Of a stretch of DNA of 64,000 nt, positions 1 to 9,807 are shown piece by piece. Below the pieces are notes generated by a model. That model saw nothing but the letters and a program-made list of their open reading frames with translations. It did no database searches and was not told the origin of the DNA. Source of the stretch: Cytophagales bacterium WSM2-2 (GTDB taxonomy: Bacteria; Bacteroidota; Bacteroidia; Cytophagales; Cyclobacteriaceae); NCBI GenBank assembly GCA_015472025.1, contig BNHL01000001.1:4576001-4640000 (forward strand). The letters run 5' to 3'. The translations under genes were made by a program, and so were the position numbers. The number at the start of each line of letters is the position of its first letter. Positions within the stretch are counted from its first letter, which is position 1.

Positions 1-1
1 T

Positions 2-3000
2 GCCCCGTGGATCGATGCCAACGGAAATTATACTACAGGACAACTCTCCGTTAAGGTTGTCACTGATGAACAGGGGCACCAGGTGCGTGAATATACCGAC
101 AGGCTTGGTCGTGTGATTTTGCGCAAAGCACAGGCCGTTGAAACGCCTTCGCTCAACAACTCCAATCACTGGACGCAGACCTATTATATCTATGATGACT
201 TTGGCTTGCTCCGTTTCGTACTTCAGCCTGAATTGGTAAAAAGATTTGTAGACGGAACGATTACCACCATTATACAAACTGATCTTGACAAGCTGGCGTT
301 TCAATACAGCTACGATGAACGAAAGCGTATGATCCGGAAACAATCGCCTGGTGCCGGTGCGGTTTGCATGGTCTATGATGACCTTGACCGCGTGGTAATG
401 TTACAGGATGCTGTTCAGAAAGATGCATTTAACTGGACCGTTTCCAAATACGATGCACTCAACAGGCCAGTGATCACTGCACTGTACCATCATTCTGCTG
501 ATATCGATCAGTCAACAATGAAGGGGCTGCTCGCCACGAATAATACAACTTATATCAATGAATCATACGATGGTACTACAACGCATGGCTACACCAACAA
601 TGTGTGGCCGACCAGTCTTACGATCCTTACCGTGAACTACTACGACAACTATGATTTTGTCACTGACCTTTCACTCGGATCTTCATTCCAGTTTAAGAAC
701 GATGACATATCCGGCCAGGAAGCTTCGCGTAACGAAGTGGTGACAGGGTATGTCACGGGCGTGAAGACGAATCTCATCGGGTCGTCTAACTACTTGTATT
801 CCGTTACTTACTATGACGGAAAATTCCGCTCTGTGCAGAGCATCCTTCAAAACACCAAGACAGGAGTTAACAGGACAACGAACCTCCTGGATTTCCCCGG
901 TAAGATTGTAAAAAACCTGCGCACCTATGTTGTCAGTTCAGCTACCACCTCTGTACTGGAGTCTTTCACGTATGATCACGCTGGACGTGTTACTGCAACG
1001 AAGCACTCACTAAATAGCGGGACTGAAATCGTTATTTCAAAACCCGCCTACAATGAATTGGGGCAGGTGATCGAGAAAAACCTTCACAGCGCAGATGGCG
1101 GTGCCAACTTCAAACAAAGCGTTGACTTCCGGTACAACATCCGGGGCTGGCTTACCAGGATCAACCAAAGTGATGTGACTTCCGTGGCCTCGGGAGATGC
1201 GATAAAAGACTATTTCGGTATGGAGTTCGCGTATGTAAACCCTTTCGCAAGCCTGGGAGGCAACGCGTACTTCAACGGTAATATTTCCACGATCAAGTGG
1301 AGCAACGGGAGCAGTAAACAGCAGGCGTATGCCTTTAGTTACGATGCACTCAACCGCCTTACCGATGCGCGGCATCTTGACAACGACAGCACGCTGATGA
1401 ACGGAACATGGACACCGCACTACTATGCGTACAGCGAGCGCGGAATAACTTATGACATGAACGGAAACATCAAGTCACTAAATCGTTATGGATTCTTTGG
1501 TTCTGCCATGGATAAACTGACTTACAACTATACTTCGGGGAACCGTCTTTCTTCTGTGGTGGATATTGGTGATGCTTCGGGCTTCACCAATGGCACTACT
1601 GGCAGCGATGCTGATGATTATGCATACGATAAGAACGGGAACATGACCCAGGACAAGAATAAGAATATAACTACGGTGAGTTATAACTACATGAACCTGG
1701 CCGAGCGGGCTACGAAGGGCACGGGAGATTACGTGCAATACACGTACGATGCTTCCGGCCGAAAGTGGGCGCAACAGGTGACCGGGGCAACTGCCAAGAC
1801 AACGGATTACATTGGAGAACTTGTCTTTGAAGGTAATGCATTGAAGATTATCCAGACTTCCGAAGGTCGTGTACTACCGGATGGAGCCAACTGGGAATAC
1901 CAATACGACCTGAAAGACCACCTCGGCAATGTGCACGTCACATTCACCACCAAGCAACAGCAGACCTCCACTTATACCGCTGGTTTTGAGACAGCTAACC
2001 AGACTAGTGAGAGGTCAACTTTTTCACCTTCTTACCCGCCTGATGGCAGTGGTGTCATCAGTACGGTGGCGCCCAATGCGCATAGCGGAAACAATTCGCT
2101 TTGGCTGAATGGTGGATATAACGGACAGGTGGGCCTTGCCAAGAATTTCAGCGTGATGCCGGGCGACCAGGTCAGCTTACAGGCTTATGCCAAGTACAGC
2201 ACACCATCGGGTACGGGTGCGGGAACTTCTTCGTTTGTTGCTGCGCTGCTTGCTGCATTCAATCTCCAGGCCCCGGCTTCCGGTGAAACAGGGACTGCCG
2301 CAGCAGGAGTAAACACGTTCGGCAACTGGGAGATAGGCTCGGGTGGAGACCGCAACGGAAGTGATGCGATGAAAATATTTGCCACCATCATTCTGTTCGA
2401 CCGCAACTATAACTTCATTGATGTGGCTTACCAGGCTGTGCAGAGCGATGGAAGCCTCAACGTAAATTACACAGTGAAAGAAGCAGGCTATGCCTATCTT
2501 TATGTAAGCAACGAACATCCGTACCTGACTGACGTGTATTTCGATGATATCACCATGGCGCGCACACCCTCACTGATTGTGAGCACCTCGGATTATACTC
2601 CGTTCGGTCTGAGCTACCGGAAGGGACAGGCGCAAGGTAGCGTGGAGCAATCCAACCTCTATAATGCCAAGGAACTGCAGGATGAGCTTGCCCTGAACTG
2701 GTACGATTTTGGAGCACGCATGTATATGCCTGAGATTGGAAGATGGGGGGTAGTTGACCCGCTCGCAGAGAAGAACCGGAGATGGAGCCCCTACACGTAT
2801 GCGATGAACAACCCGGTACGGTTTATCGATCCGGACGGAATGGACCCGGACGATGTGGTAGATACCAATCTTTCACCAGAGGGAGGCACAGCACAGGTCT
2901 TCCCACAAGGTGAAGAGATTTATAATACAGTGGCGTATGAACCGGATCTTGATTTGTGGGGAGATTTGAGACGAAGATACCCGGACTGGGCAGGGTATGG

Positions 3001-3496
3001 TGGAAATAGTTGGAGCGATGAATCTGATTGGGGGTATGCGGGAATGGATATACAGCAAGATGATCCAAACATGAAGAAGGTGCTGGGTATTGTAAGTAAG
3101 TATAGCATGTATGGTGAAAAAAACCCGATCAATTGGATAATAGACTATGATCTTAAAGAGGTGAAGAAATATGAGGGAGGAGTGACTGATCCGTTCTTAA
3201 CAAACGGCAAGAGAAATATTTATCTGAGCCCAGAAAATTTTAACGGACAGCCGGATGAACTGGACGCGCTCTTCATTGTGATGGGACATGAGTTCGTTCA
3301 CTCTATTGACTACGATAAAAGGTTTGATGATTTGTTATACACCAAATATTCTGCAAACGATGTTCAAAATATCCTTGAGTACCGAGGTTACAGTTTTGGC
3401 GCTGTTGCAGAGCAGGCTCGAGGAGTTAGCATAGGGCAAGCATCTATGAGAGACTTTTATAAGGCAAAATTACCAGTTGGATATTTAGGGAAATGA
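2..3496 (+). CDS. RHS/YD-repeat protein with C-terminal HExxH metallopeptidase-like domain (5' end outside window)
   Basis: The reading frame is open from base 2, so the gene begins before the window. The visible 1,164 codons carry many YD-type repeats (for example YDALNRP, YDASGRK). The conserved RHS-repeat-associated core lies near 2640-2850 and ends in the usual YAMNNPVRFIDPDGM signature. After this core the last 200 or so residues are unrelated to the repeats, as expected for the exchangeable C-terminal tip of polymorphic toxins. This tip contains HEFVH (codons at 3287-3301), a zincin-type zinc-binding HExxH motif. In known RHS proteins the repeats form a shell around the toxic tip. A toxin role and the delivery route are inferences. 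The tip and the genes after it are visibly more AT-rich than the core, which suggests tip replacement. The stop overlaps the next start by ATGA. Confidence 0.85.
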   Translation, partial: APWIDANGNYTTGQLSVKVVTDEQGHQVREYTDRLGRVILRKAQAVETPSLNNSNHWTQTYYIYDDFGLLRFVLQPELVKRFVDGTITTIIQTDLDKLAFQYSYDERKRMIRKQSPGAGAVCMVYDDLDRVVMLQDAVQKDAFNWTVSKYDALNRPVITALYHHSADIDQSTMKGLLATNNTTYINESYDGTTTHGYTNNVWPTSLTILTVNYYDNYDFVTDLSLGSSFQFKNDDISGQEASRNEVVTGYVTGVKTNLIGSSNYLYSVTYYDGKFRSVQSILQNTKTGVNRTTNLLDFPGKIVKNLRTYVVSSATTSVLESFTYDHAGRVTATKHSLNSGTEIVISKPAYNELGQVIEKNLHSADGGANFKQSVDFRYNIRGWLTRINQSDVTSVASGDAIKDYFGMEFAYVNPFASLGGNAYFNGNISTIKWSNGSSKQQAYAFSYDALNRLTDARHLDNDSTLMNGTWTPHYYAYSERGITYDMNGNIKSLNRYGFFGSAMDKLTYNYTSGNRLSSVVDIGDASGFTNGTTGSDADDYAYDKNGNMTQDKNKNITTVSYNYMNLAERATKGTGDYVQYTYDASGRKWAQQVTGATAKTTDYIGELVFEGNALKIIQTSEGRVLPDGANWEYQYDLKDHLGNVHVTFTTKQQQTSTYTAGFETANQTSERSTFSPSYPPDGSGVISTVAPNAHSGNNSLWLNGGYNGQVGLAKNFSVMPGDQVSLQAYAKYSTPSGTGAGTSSFVAALLAAFNLQAPASGETGTAAAGVNTFGNWEIGSGGDRNGSDAMKIFATIILFDRNYNFIDVAYQAVQSDGSLNVNYTVKEAGYAYLYVSNEHPYLTDVYFDDITMARTPSLIVSTSDYTPFGLSYRKGQAQGSVEQSNLYNAKELQDELALNWYDFGARMYMPEIGRWGVVDPLAEKNRRWSPYTYAMNNPVRFIDPDGMDPDDVVDTNLSPEGGTAQVFPQGEEIYNTVAYEPDLDLWGDLRRRYPDWAGYGGNSWSDESDWGYAGMDIQQDDPNMKKVLGIVSKYSMYGEKNPINWIIDYDLKEVKKYEGGVTDPFLTNGKRNIYLSPENFNGQPDELDALFIVMGHEFVHSIDYDKRFDDLLYTKYSANDVQNILEYRGYSFGAVAEQARGVSIGQASMRDFYKAKLPVGYLGK

Positions 3497-4110
3497 TTGT
3501 TCTATTAAATTTTATCTTAGCAGGATGTGGACTTATAGATAGTCTTCATTCAGACAGTCTTAGATTGCATGTGATAGACAAGGAGATTCGCATGAAGCAG
3601 GGAAGCACCACGGTAACGTTTAATATTAGCATTGTCAATAAGTCAGATAGTAGTTTGTTGTTGTATAATTTCAATGTTGACCCGGATATTGCTTTTAGAG
3701 AAGAGGCTTTTTTTTGTAACTCAAAAATTGCGGCTCGCGGAGTGATTTTTGTTTATGATTATCACATGAAAGATCTATATGCTAGAAAGAGCAGGATTCA
3801 CGATGTGGCGGGTTATAATTCTATGACTGAGGAGAAACTAAAAAACAAACTGAACGAAAGTAGATTGAAATTTAGAGACTCATCACAAATTGTCAAGCGT
3901 GGTGAGCAGCTAGTTCTGACGAAAAAAGCTGATCTTAAAAATGTTCAACTAACAAGGGGAATTTACTATTTGAAATTTATTTATTCCTCTGGGGAGTATA
4001 CTAGTAATATGGTATCAGAGAAGGATATGTCTGAGGATAAGGCAAAGTACAGGGTTAGAATTTTTAAAGGTTGCATAAGTTCAGGTGTAGTTAGATTAAT
4101 AGTTGAGTAG
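3493..4110 (+). CDS. Small lipoprotein, candidate immunity protein for the RHS tip
   Basis: A 205-residue protein that I cannot assign to a family. It starts with a very short signal peptide and a lipobox, FILAGC, with the lipidated Cys at residue 12, so it should be membrane-anchored. The rest is polar with beta-rich stretches such as VTFNISIVNKSDSSLLLYNF, which look like an immunoglobulin-like fold. Its ATG overlaps the RHS stop codon (ATGA), so translation is probably coupled. In polymorphic toxin loci the gene immediately after the toxin tip usually encodes immunity, and that is the basis for the proposed role. Base composition is AT-rich like the toxin tip. Function is not shown by any motif. 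Confidence 0.7.
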   Translation: MIVLLNFILAGCGLIDSLHSDSLRLHVIDKEIRMKQGSTTVTFNISIVNKSDSSLLLYNFNVDPDIAFREEAFFCNSKIAARGVIFVYDYHMKDLYARKSRIHDVAGYNSMTEEKLKNKLNESRLKFRDSSQIVKRGEQLVLTKKADLKNVQLTRGIYYLKFIYSSGEYTSNMVSEKDMSEDKAKYRVRIFKGCISSGVVRLIVE

Positions 4111-4218
4111 TACTTGACAAGGAGTTGTAATTGGCTTTGTGGGCTTGAGGGAATATATGTGCATGGTGATCAAATATGATTGGGCACCGAGTTTTCTAAC
4201 ATTTATGACAAGACCACA

Positions 4219-4497
4219 ATGAAAAAAATTATTGTTATACTATTCACAACTATGGTACTAGGTTGTGGTAAAGCATCAGATCAAAACTATGAAGACCTCA
4301 AAAAGGTCTCAGTGAAAATGAAGATCAATGAAGTACATTCCGTGATGAGAAATAAACCGTTGAATCTTGAAACTGCGCCTTGGGCTGACTCGCTGCTAGT
4401 AGAAAATTATGAGTCGCCCGCTGGAGCTTCAGATCATTATAAAATCATTTACAAAAAAAGAGACAGTATTGTGGTTCGGGTGGAATGGGGGGATTGA
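4219..4497 (+). CDS. Small lipoprotein, unknown function
   Basis: A 92-residue protein if the ATG at 4219 is used. An in-frame ATT/TTG-type upstream extension to 4180 is possible, but MKKIIVILFTTMVLGC is a textbook Bacteroidota lipoprotein signal, so the later start is preferred. The lipobox is MVLGC. The mature part has the pattern KMKINEVHSVMRNKP, which loosely recalls the helix-turn of BamE/SmpA-like small outer-membrane lipoproteins, but the similarity is too weak to assign. It is AT-rich like the preceding gene and may be part of the same RHS-associated cassette. No partner can be named. Confidence 0.6.
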   Translation: MKKIIVILFTTMVLGCGKASDQNYEDLKKVSVKMKINEVHSVMRNKPLNLETAPWADSLLVENYESPAGASDHYKIIYKKRDSIVVRVEWGD

Positions 4498-4565
4498 ATA
4501 GTAAATCAAGCAAATTCAAGTATGCCTAAATTTTTAGGATTAGTATCTGGGCCAGAGTTGTTTTT

Positions 4566-4688
4566 ATGGAAAAACTCCTGACCATTTTATTTCTTTTGAT
4601 GATGACCATTACATCATCATGCCACTGGGTTGTTGTTGGTCGACCACCAACTTTTATTTTGAAGACTGAATCCCGAATTTCCGAGTAG
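4566..4688 (+). CDS. Possible 40-aa lipoprotein peptide
   Basis: ATG at 4566 opens a 40-codon frame, MEKLLTILFLLMMTITSSC..., ending at TAG 4686-4688. It has a basic-hydrophobic leader followed by a lipobox-like TSSC. The mature peptide would be only about 22 residues, so this may be a real tiny lipoprotein, the signal-peptide remnant of a broken gene, or chance. It lies between two AT-rich lipoprotein genes and the His-rich gene at 4732. Confidence 0.3.
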   Translation: MEKLLTILFLLMMTITSSCHWVVVGRPPTFILKTESRISE

Positions 4689-4731
4689 TCGGAACAATTG
4701 GAGATCATTTAAAAAGCTAAATTGCGCTATC

Positions 4732-5109
4732 GTGAAACTAGCGAGCGCAAGAATATTACTTGGAATTTTTTTACTGTCGGTCTCCCTTATTCAACTAATT
4801 GAACTGGGGCACGAGGTCTTGCACACTTTTAAAAATCCGGTTCATTATCATAGCGCCCGCAAATACAAAGACTTCAAAGATCATTCTTTAGAGGATCATC
4901 ATTTTCCAAAGATGAAATTTGCTCACGAGATGAACGAACCACAGCAGCCCAATAATTTTATTGCTCTGGCCTACGTTTTCTTTCAACCACTGTATCTCTT
5001 TGATTTTTCACGTTCTGCGCATGCAAGAGTTTCTGGCTCAGAGATTATCAATCGTGAGTATGCAGTTTACCATTCCCCTCCAACTCCGCCTCCCTTGGTG
5101 GTCGCTTAG
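4732..5109 (+). CDS. His-rich membrane-anchored small protein upstream of TonB receptor
   Basis: A 125-residue protein starting at GTG. An N-terminal hydrophobic segment (residues 7-24, ARILLGIFLLSVSLIQLI) is followed by a His-rich stretch (HEVLHTF, HYH, DHSLEDHHF, FAHEM), then a second hydrophobic patch (FIALAYVFFQPLYLF) and a proline-rich tail, SPPTPPPLV. I do not recognise the family. Histidine clusters suggest transition-metal binding. It sits 64 bases upstream of a TonB-dependent receptor on the same strand, so the pair may act in metal uptake or sensing. That role is inferred from composition and neighbourhood only. Confidence 0.65.
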   Translation: MKLASARILLGIFLLSVSLIQLIELGHEVLHTFKNPVHYHSARKYKDFKDHSLEDHHFPKMKFAHEMNEPQQPNNFIALAYVFFQPLYLFDFSRSAHARVSGSEIINREYAVYHSPPTPPPLVVA

Positions 5110-5173
5110 TCACGAATTTTTCCAGTATTCAAATATTTGAAGCAGGTGCTCCCTTGTTCAAAAAACGCTATTC

Positions 5174-7408
5174 ATGAAAACAACACTACTATATATATAT
5201 TCCTGCCTGTATGTGTTCCCTGTTTTTTCACAAGGGATGTTGCAAGGCACTATTTCAGACCATGAAAAAACGCCCTTAACGGGCGCCAATATTTTTCTTA
5301 AAGAAATCAACAATAGCCAGGTAGCAGATGCCTCTGGCAAATTTCAGTTTCAAAACCTTAAACCCGGTAAGTACACCATGGTGACATCGTTCATCGGCTA
5401 CAGCACACGAACCGACACCGTTAGCGTTCAGGATGGAGCGCCAACTCATTTGGAAGTGGAACTTAAATCGGGAGCAGTTCAATTGTCTGATGTGGTGGTG
5501 ACATCATCACCCGATCGCCCGATAAACACACTCTCTGAAGTTGATATAAAATTCCGTCCCATAAATACTTCGCAAGACGTTTTGAGAATGGTACCAGGTC
5601 TGTTCATTGCTCAGCATGCCGGTGGCGGTAAGGCTGAACAGATTTTTCTTCGTGGCTTTGACTGCGATCACGGCACCGACATTAATGTGGATATGGACGG
5701 ACTTCCTGTGAACATGGTTTCACACGCGCACGGTCAAGGCTATGCTGATCTTCATTTCCTCATGCCCGAGATGATCAACTATGTTGATTTTGACAAGGGC
5801 CCTTACTTTGCGAATAAGGGTGATTTGAATACCGCTGGTTATGTTTCCTTTCAGACCAAGAGGCGGCTCGACCGCAATTTTGCAAAAATGGAAATAGGGT
5901 CATTCAATACCGGACGAATGGCTGCGGGGATAAATATTCTGGAGACAAAAAAGTCAAACGCGTTCGTAGCATCTGAGTTCTTCAAATCAGACGGGTTCTT
6001 TGTGAACAACCAGGACTTTTCGAGATTCAATTTTCACGGCAGATTTAACTCGCAACTTTCACACCACACTAACCTTACTGCAGTATTTACTGCTTTCTCC
6101 AGTAAATGGAACGCGAGCGGACAAATACCCGATCGGGCAGTTGAAGAGGGAATCATCTCCCGATACGGATCAATCGATCCAACCGAAGGCGGTAATACCA
6201 ACCGTTTCAATTCTTACGTGAAACTCGTTCATGATTTTGACAACGGGGGCTCATGGGAGAACCAGGTGTTTGCCATCCGCTACGACTTTAATCTCTTCTC
6301 AAATTTTACGTTCTACTTGCATGATCCTGTTAACGGTGATCAGATCAATCAAATTGACAGCCGTTGGATTTATGGCTACAGGTCCCGGTACCAGAGGACA
6401 TCAACTATTTTCGGAAAGACACTTAAGACCGATATAGGAGCAGGAGCCCGACTTGACAACATCGATAAAAATGAGCTTGATCACATGGTAAAGAGATCCT
6501 TTCTTAATCATATGCAGTCTGGAGCGGTCAAAGAGTTAAACATTAACGGTTACTTAAGTGAGACTATCTTCTTGACCAATAAGTTTTCAGTAAATGCCGC
6601 CTTGCCTTTGGACTTTTTCAATTTTAATTATCACGACAATTTAAATGCAATTCAACCGCGTTCCGTTGGGAAGACCATTGTCAGCCCTAAACTGAATTTT
6701 AACTACCAGGTGAATCAAAACGTGAGCCTGTTTGTGAGGTCAGGCACAGGCTTTCATTCTAACGATGCTCGTGTAGTCGTTGCTCAGGATGGAAAGGATA
6801 TTTTACCGAGGGCTTACGCATTGGATGTGGGAGCAGATTTTAAGTTGACGCCTCAATTGCTAATTCACACAGCATTATGGCGACTTGATCTTGATCAGGA
6901 GTTTGTGTATTCGGGTGATGAAGGTGTAGTAGAGCCAAGCGGGAAAACAACCAGGGAAGGAATTGATGTTTCAGTACGTTATCAAATAAACTCATGGCTC
7001 TTCGCTGACCTGGACGCAAACTTTACGAAGCCACGAGCAGCAGGACTACCTGAAGGGCAGAATTACATTCCGCTTGCTCCGGTGCAAACGAGCATAGCCG
7101 GACTGAGCTTTAGGAAAGGTCTTGGCTTAAATGGGAGCGTGCGATACAGATATATTGGTGACAGGCCGGCAAACGAGGATAATACTTTGGTTGCCAGGGG
7201 GTATTTCATCACGGATGCGATTTTAAATTACACCAGGAAATCCTGGGAAGTTGGAATGTCGATTGAAAATCTTTTTGACGTACAATGGAAGGAAGCTCAA
7301 TTTGACACAGAGTCAAGGCTGAAGAATGAAGCCGCTCCTGTGGAAGAAATTCACTTCACACCAGGAACGCCTTTTTCGATGCGATTGAGGTTCACAACGT
7401 ATTTTTAA
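5174..7408 (+). CDS. TonB-dependent outer-membrane receptor
   Basis: A 744-residue receptor with a signal peptide (cleavage after about residue 20, PVFSQG), a CarboxypepD_reg-like beta-sandwich at residues 22-100 (GTISDHEKTPLTGANIFL, SFIGYS), a plug domain at about 105-230 (RMVPGLFIAQ, IFLRGFDCDHGTD) and a long 22-strand-type barrel ending in an aromatic residue (RLRFTTYF). The plug has unusual Asp/His runs (FDCDHGTDINVDMDG, SHAHGQGYADLHF). It should import a ligand across the outer membrane using TonB-ExbBD energy. It is not of the SusC length (about 1,000 residues) and has no SusD neighbour, so a small ligand such as a metal complex is more likely than a glycan. The His-rich protein just upstream supports that, but the substrate is not proven. 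Confidence 0.88.
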   Translation: MKTTLLYIYSCLYVFPVFSQGMLQGTISDHEKTPLTGANIFLKEINNSQVADASGKFQFQNLKPGKYTMVTSFIGYSTRTDTVSVQDGAPTHLEVELKSGAVQLSDVVVTSSPDRPINTLSEVDIKFRPINTSQDVLRMVPGLFIAQHAGGGKAEQIFLRGFDCDHGTDINVDMDGLPVNMVSHAHGQGYADLHFLMPEMINYVDFDKGPYFANKGDLNTAGYVSFQTKRRLDRNFAKMEIGSFNTGRMAAGINILETKKSNAFVASEFFKSDGFFVNNQDFSRFNFHGRFNSQLSHHTNLTAVFTAFSSKWNASGQIPDRAVEEGIISRYGSIDPTEGGNTNRFNSYVKLVHDFDNGGSWENQVFAIRYDFNLFSNFTFYLHDPVNGDQINQIDSRWIYGYRSRYQRTSTIFGKTLKTDIGAGARLDNIDKNELDHMVKRSFLNHMQSGAVKELNINGYLSETIFLTNKFSVNAALPLDFFNFNYHDNLNAIQPRSVGKTIVSPKLNFNYQVNQNVSLFVRSGTGFHSNDARVVVAQDGKDILPRAYALDVGADFKLTPQLLIHTALWRLDLDQEFVYSGDEGVVEPSGKTTREGIDVSVRYQINSWLFADLDANFTKPRAAGLPEGQNYIPLAPVQTSIAGLSFRKGLGLNGSVRYRYIGDRPANEDNTLVARGYFITDAILNYTRKSWEVGMSIENLFDVQWKEAQFDTESRLKNEAAPVEEIHFTPGTPFSMRLRFTTYF

Positions 7409-7440
7409 GATGTCTCCAAATGGGCGCATTGAATGCCAAG

Positions 7441-9807
7441 TTATTCTTCGCGCAAGTTGTCTATCGGATTGGTTCTTGAGGCTTTAATGGTTTGTAGCCC
7501 GGTGGTCAGCAATAAAATCAAAACCATGATCAACGCAGGCACAAAGAAATAGATGTTGCTGAGTTCGGTTCTATAGGCAAAGCCACTCAGCCATTGGCTC
7601 ATCCAGTAATAGCCCAAAATCCAGGCGATCAGTGTCGCTATCAGTATAACTTTGACATAGCCTGAATAAATTAAACCAACCAGCTGCGTGGTAGAACTTC
7701 CAAAAACTTTGCGCACACTGATCTCTTTTAGTTTGCGATTCAATAAGTAAGTAGTGAGTCCTACCAACCCAATACCCGCGATGATGATAGCAATAATGGA
7801 AAAGGAAGTGTAAGCGCTTGTCAAGCGAGATTCGGTGGCGTACAATTGTTGGATTTTACTGTCTAAGAAATAGTACTCCAACGGATAGCCCGGATAGAGT
7901 TCCTGCCATTTCTTGTCGAGAGTCGCTAATTGAGTTTGAACATCACCGGCATCGAGCTTCACAGAAACAAAACGGAAATTCTGATGATATGCATACATGA
8001 TCACGGGTTGGATAGCCATATGGAGTGTTGCGAAGTTGAAATCTTCAACAACGCCAACTATCCGGCCTTTTACCTGGCCGGTGACTAACTGGCCAATGGG
8101 TTCTGACAAGTGAAGTTGTTTAACTGCTGCTTCGTTGAGTATCACATCGGCCAGCGTGTCTTTCTTTTGTAAATCGGGGAGGCGGCCTTCCTTTAATTTG
8201 ACTTTATAGAGATCAAAGAAGTTCTCATCTACAAAGAACACAGCCATGGTCTGCTCACCTGATTCGGAACCTGTGAAGGTGTAGGTGTAAGTATATGCGT
8301 TGTTGATGGCGGGTACGCTCGATGAATAACTTGCTTTGAGAACTCCAGGCAATCGGCTGATCTCATTGACAAACGTAGTGTGTTTCTCGTTTTGCGATCT
8401 GTCTTTTACAGGGATCACAATGACGTTATCACCGGTGAACCCCAATCTGGCTGACTTCAAGAAACTGAATTGATTGGCTACAACCCAGGTGGCCGCAATC
8501 AGTAAAATCGAAATGCAAAATTGAAAGGTGATGAGTGTAGTCCGCATGCCTGATTTGCTCATGCTATTTTTCTGCGGCCGTGAAATGCTTAAGATATTGA
8601 GTCTGGTGGTTTGGATGGTGGGTATGATACCCGAAAGAAAACCAATGATGGCAGTGAGCACAATGGCCGGTGCGATGAGCCACTGGCTACTTAAAACAGA
8701 GACCTGCTTGCCAGTAGAAGCGTTGAAATAAGGTTCAGCGATGAATGTGAACACAACAGATGCAATCAATGCAACCGTGCAGATCAGAACAGACTCGATC
8801 CAAAAATAAGCTGACAGATGAAGTCTGCCTGCACCGAGAACTTTCTGCACGGAGATTTCCTTGAAGCGCGTGGTCAGTGTTGCTGTCGATAGGTTGATGA
8901 AATTGGCACAAGCCATCAATAAAATGAACACAGCGATGGTGCCCAGCACATACGAATAACTATCACGGCTGTTGGGAGTGATTTCGTCTTTTAAATCAGA
9001 ATGCAGGTGGATTGATTTCAACGGCTGTAAGTACAGTTTCTCTTTGACTGACACCCACTCGGGAGCATTCTTTTTAATGAACTCAGGAAATTCTGATTGA
9101 AGTTGTTCCGGCCTTGACCCGGGAGTCAGTAGCACATAAGTATAATGATCCATCCACCCCCAATGATTAATTCTCTTTTCACTCATGAATTGATCAAGCG
9201 AGGCAAACGTGACGAAGGCATCGGCCACAAAGTGTGAGTTGGCCGGCATTTCATTGATGATGCCAGTGATCTTCAGGTCAGCAACGTTGTTAAGTCGGAG
9301 CGACTTTCCAATCGGGTCATCGTTGTTAAAGTATTTTTTGGCGAGAGCTTCGGTAATGACAATTGAATTTTTATCCGTCAATGCAGATGCGGCATCTCCG
9401 CGGAGAAGAGTGATGTCAAAAACATCAAACAGCGTGCTGTCGGCAAAGAATACGCTCTCTTCATAAAACTTGACATCATTACGCGAAAGCAAATCGGTTC
9501 CCGGGTTCTTGCGGAGTCGCACCACATTCTCAACTTCAGGATACGAGCCTTTTAAATACTGACCAATAGGAGCACTCGTTCTTGCCCAGTGAACGGTGTT
9601 CCCTTCTTCCGAGAAATCCATCACGATACGGTGGATACGATCGGCTTTCTTATGATAAGAATCAAAATGATACTCATCATAAATGAACAGCGAGATCAAA
9701 AAGAGACAAGCCAACCCAATGGCGAGCCCAATAATATTTATTAAAGTGAACAACCTGTTTTTGCCAAACAGGTTTCGGAGGCTTAATAGAAAAAAGGAAC
9801 GTATCAT
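7441..9807 (-). CDS. MacB/FtsX-type ABC transporter permease
   Basis: A 788-residue membrane protein with the duplicated architecture common in Bacteroidota: N-terminal transmembrane helix (residues 20-45, LINIIGLAIGLACLFLISLF), a periplasmic MacB_PCD-like domain, an FtsX permease unit (about 285-400), a second helix plus periplasmic domain, and a second FtsX unit at the C-terminus (about 670-780). The motifs KEISVQKVLGAG and KEISVRKVFGSS mark the two FtsX units. Family members work by mechanotransmission with an ATPase and move peptides, lipoproteins or antimicrobial compounds. No ATPase gene lies next to it, so it must rely on one encoded elsewhere. It is convergent with the TonB receptor gene. 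Substrate unknown. Confidence 0.9.
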   Translation of the reverse strand: MIRSFFLLSLRNLFGKNRLFTLINIIGLAIGLACLFLISLFIYDEYHFDSYHKKADRIHRIVMDFSEEGNTVHWARTSAPIGQYLKGSYPEVENVVRLRKNPGTDLLSRNDVKFYEESVFFADSTLFDVFDITLLRGDAASALTDKNSIVITEALAKKYFNNDDPIGKSLRLNNVADLKITGIINEMPANSHFVADAFVTFASLDQFMSEKRINHWGWMDHYTYVLLTPGSRPEQLQSEFPEFIKKNAPEWVSVKEKLYLQPLKSIHLHSDLKDEITPNSRDSYSYVLGTIAVFILLMACANFINLSTATLTTRFKEISVQKVLGAGRLHLSAYFWIESVLICTVALIASVVFTFIAEPYFNASTGKQVSVLSSQWLIAPAIVLTAIIGFLSGIIPTIQTTRLNILSISRPQKNSMSKSGMRTTLITFQFCISILLIAATWVVANQFSFLKSARLGFTGDNVIVIPVKDRSQNEKHTTFVNEISRLPGVLKASYSSSVPAINNAYTYTYTFTGSESGEQTMAVFFVDENFFDLYKVKLKEGRLPDLQKKDTLADVILNEAAVKQLHLSEPIGQLVTGQVKGRIVGVVEDFNFATLHMAIQPVIMYAYHQNFRFVSVKLDAGDVQTQLATLDKKWQELYPGYPLEYYFLDSKIQQLYATESRLTSAYTSFSIIAIIIAGIGLVGLTTYLLNRKLKEISVRKVFGSSTTQLVGLIYSGYVKVILIATLIAWILGYYWMSQWLSGFAYRTELSNIYFFVPALIMVLILLLTTGLQTIKASRTNPIDNLREE

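Noticed and set aside
1037-2518. Long minus-strand frames inside the RHS gene
   Set aside because: They are antisense shadows of the YD-repeat coding sequence, with no start context and no family signatures.
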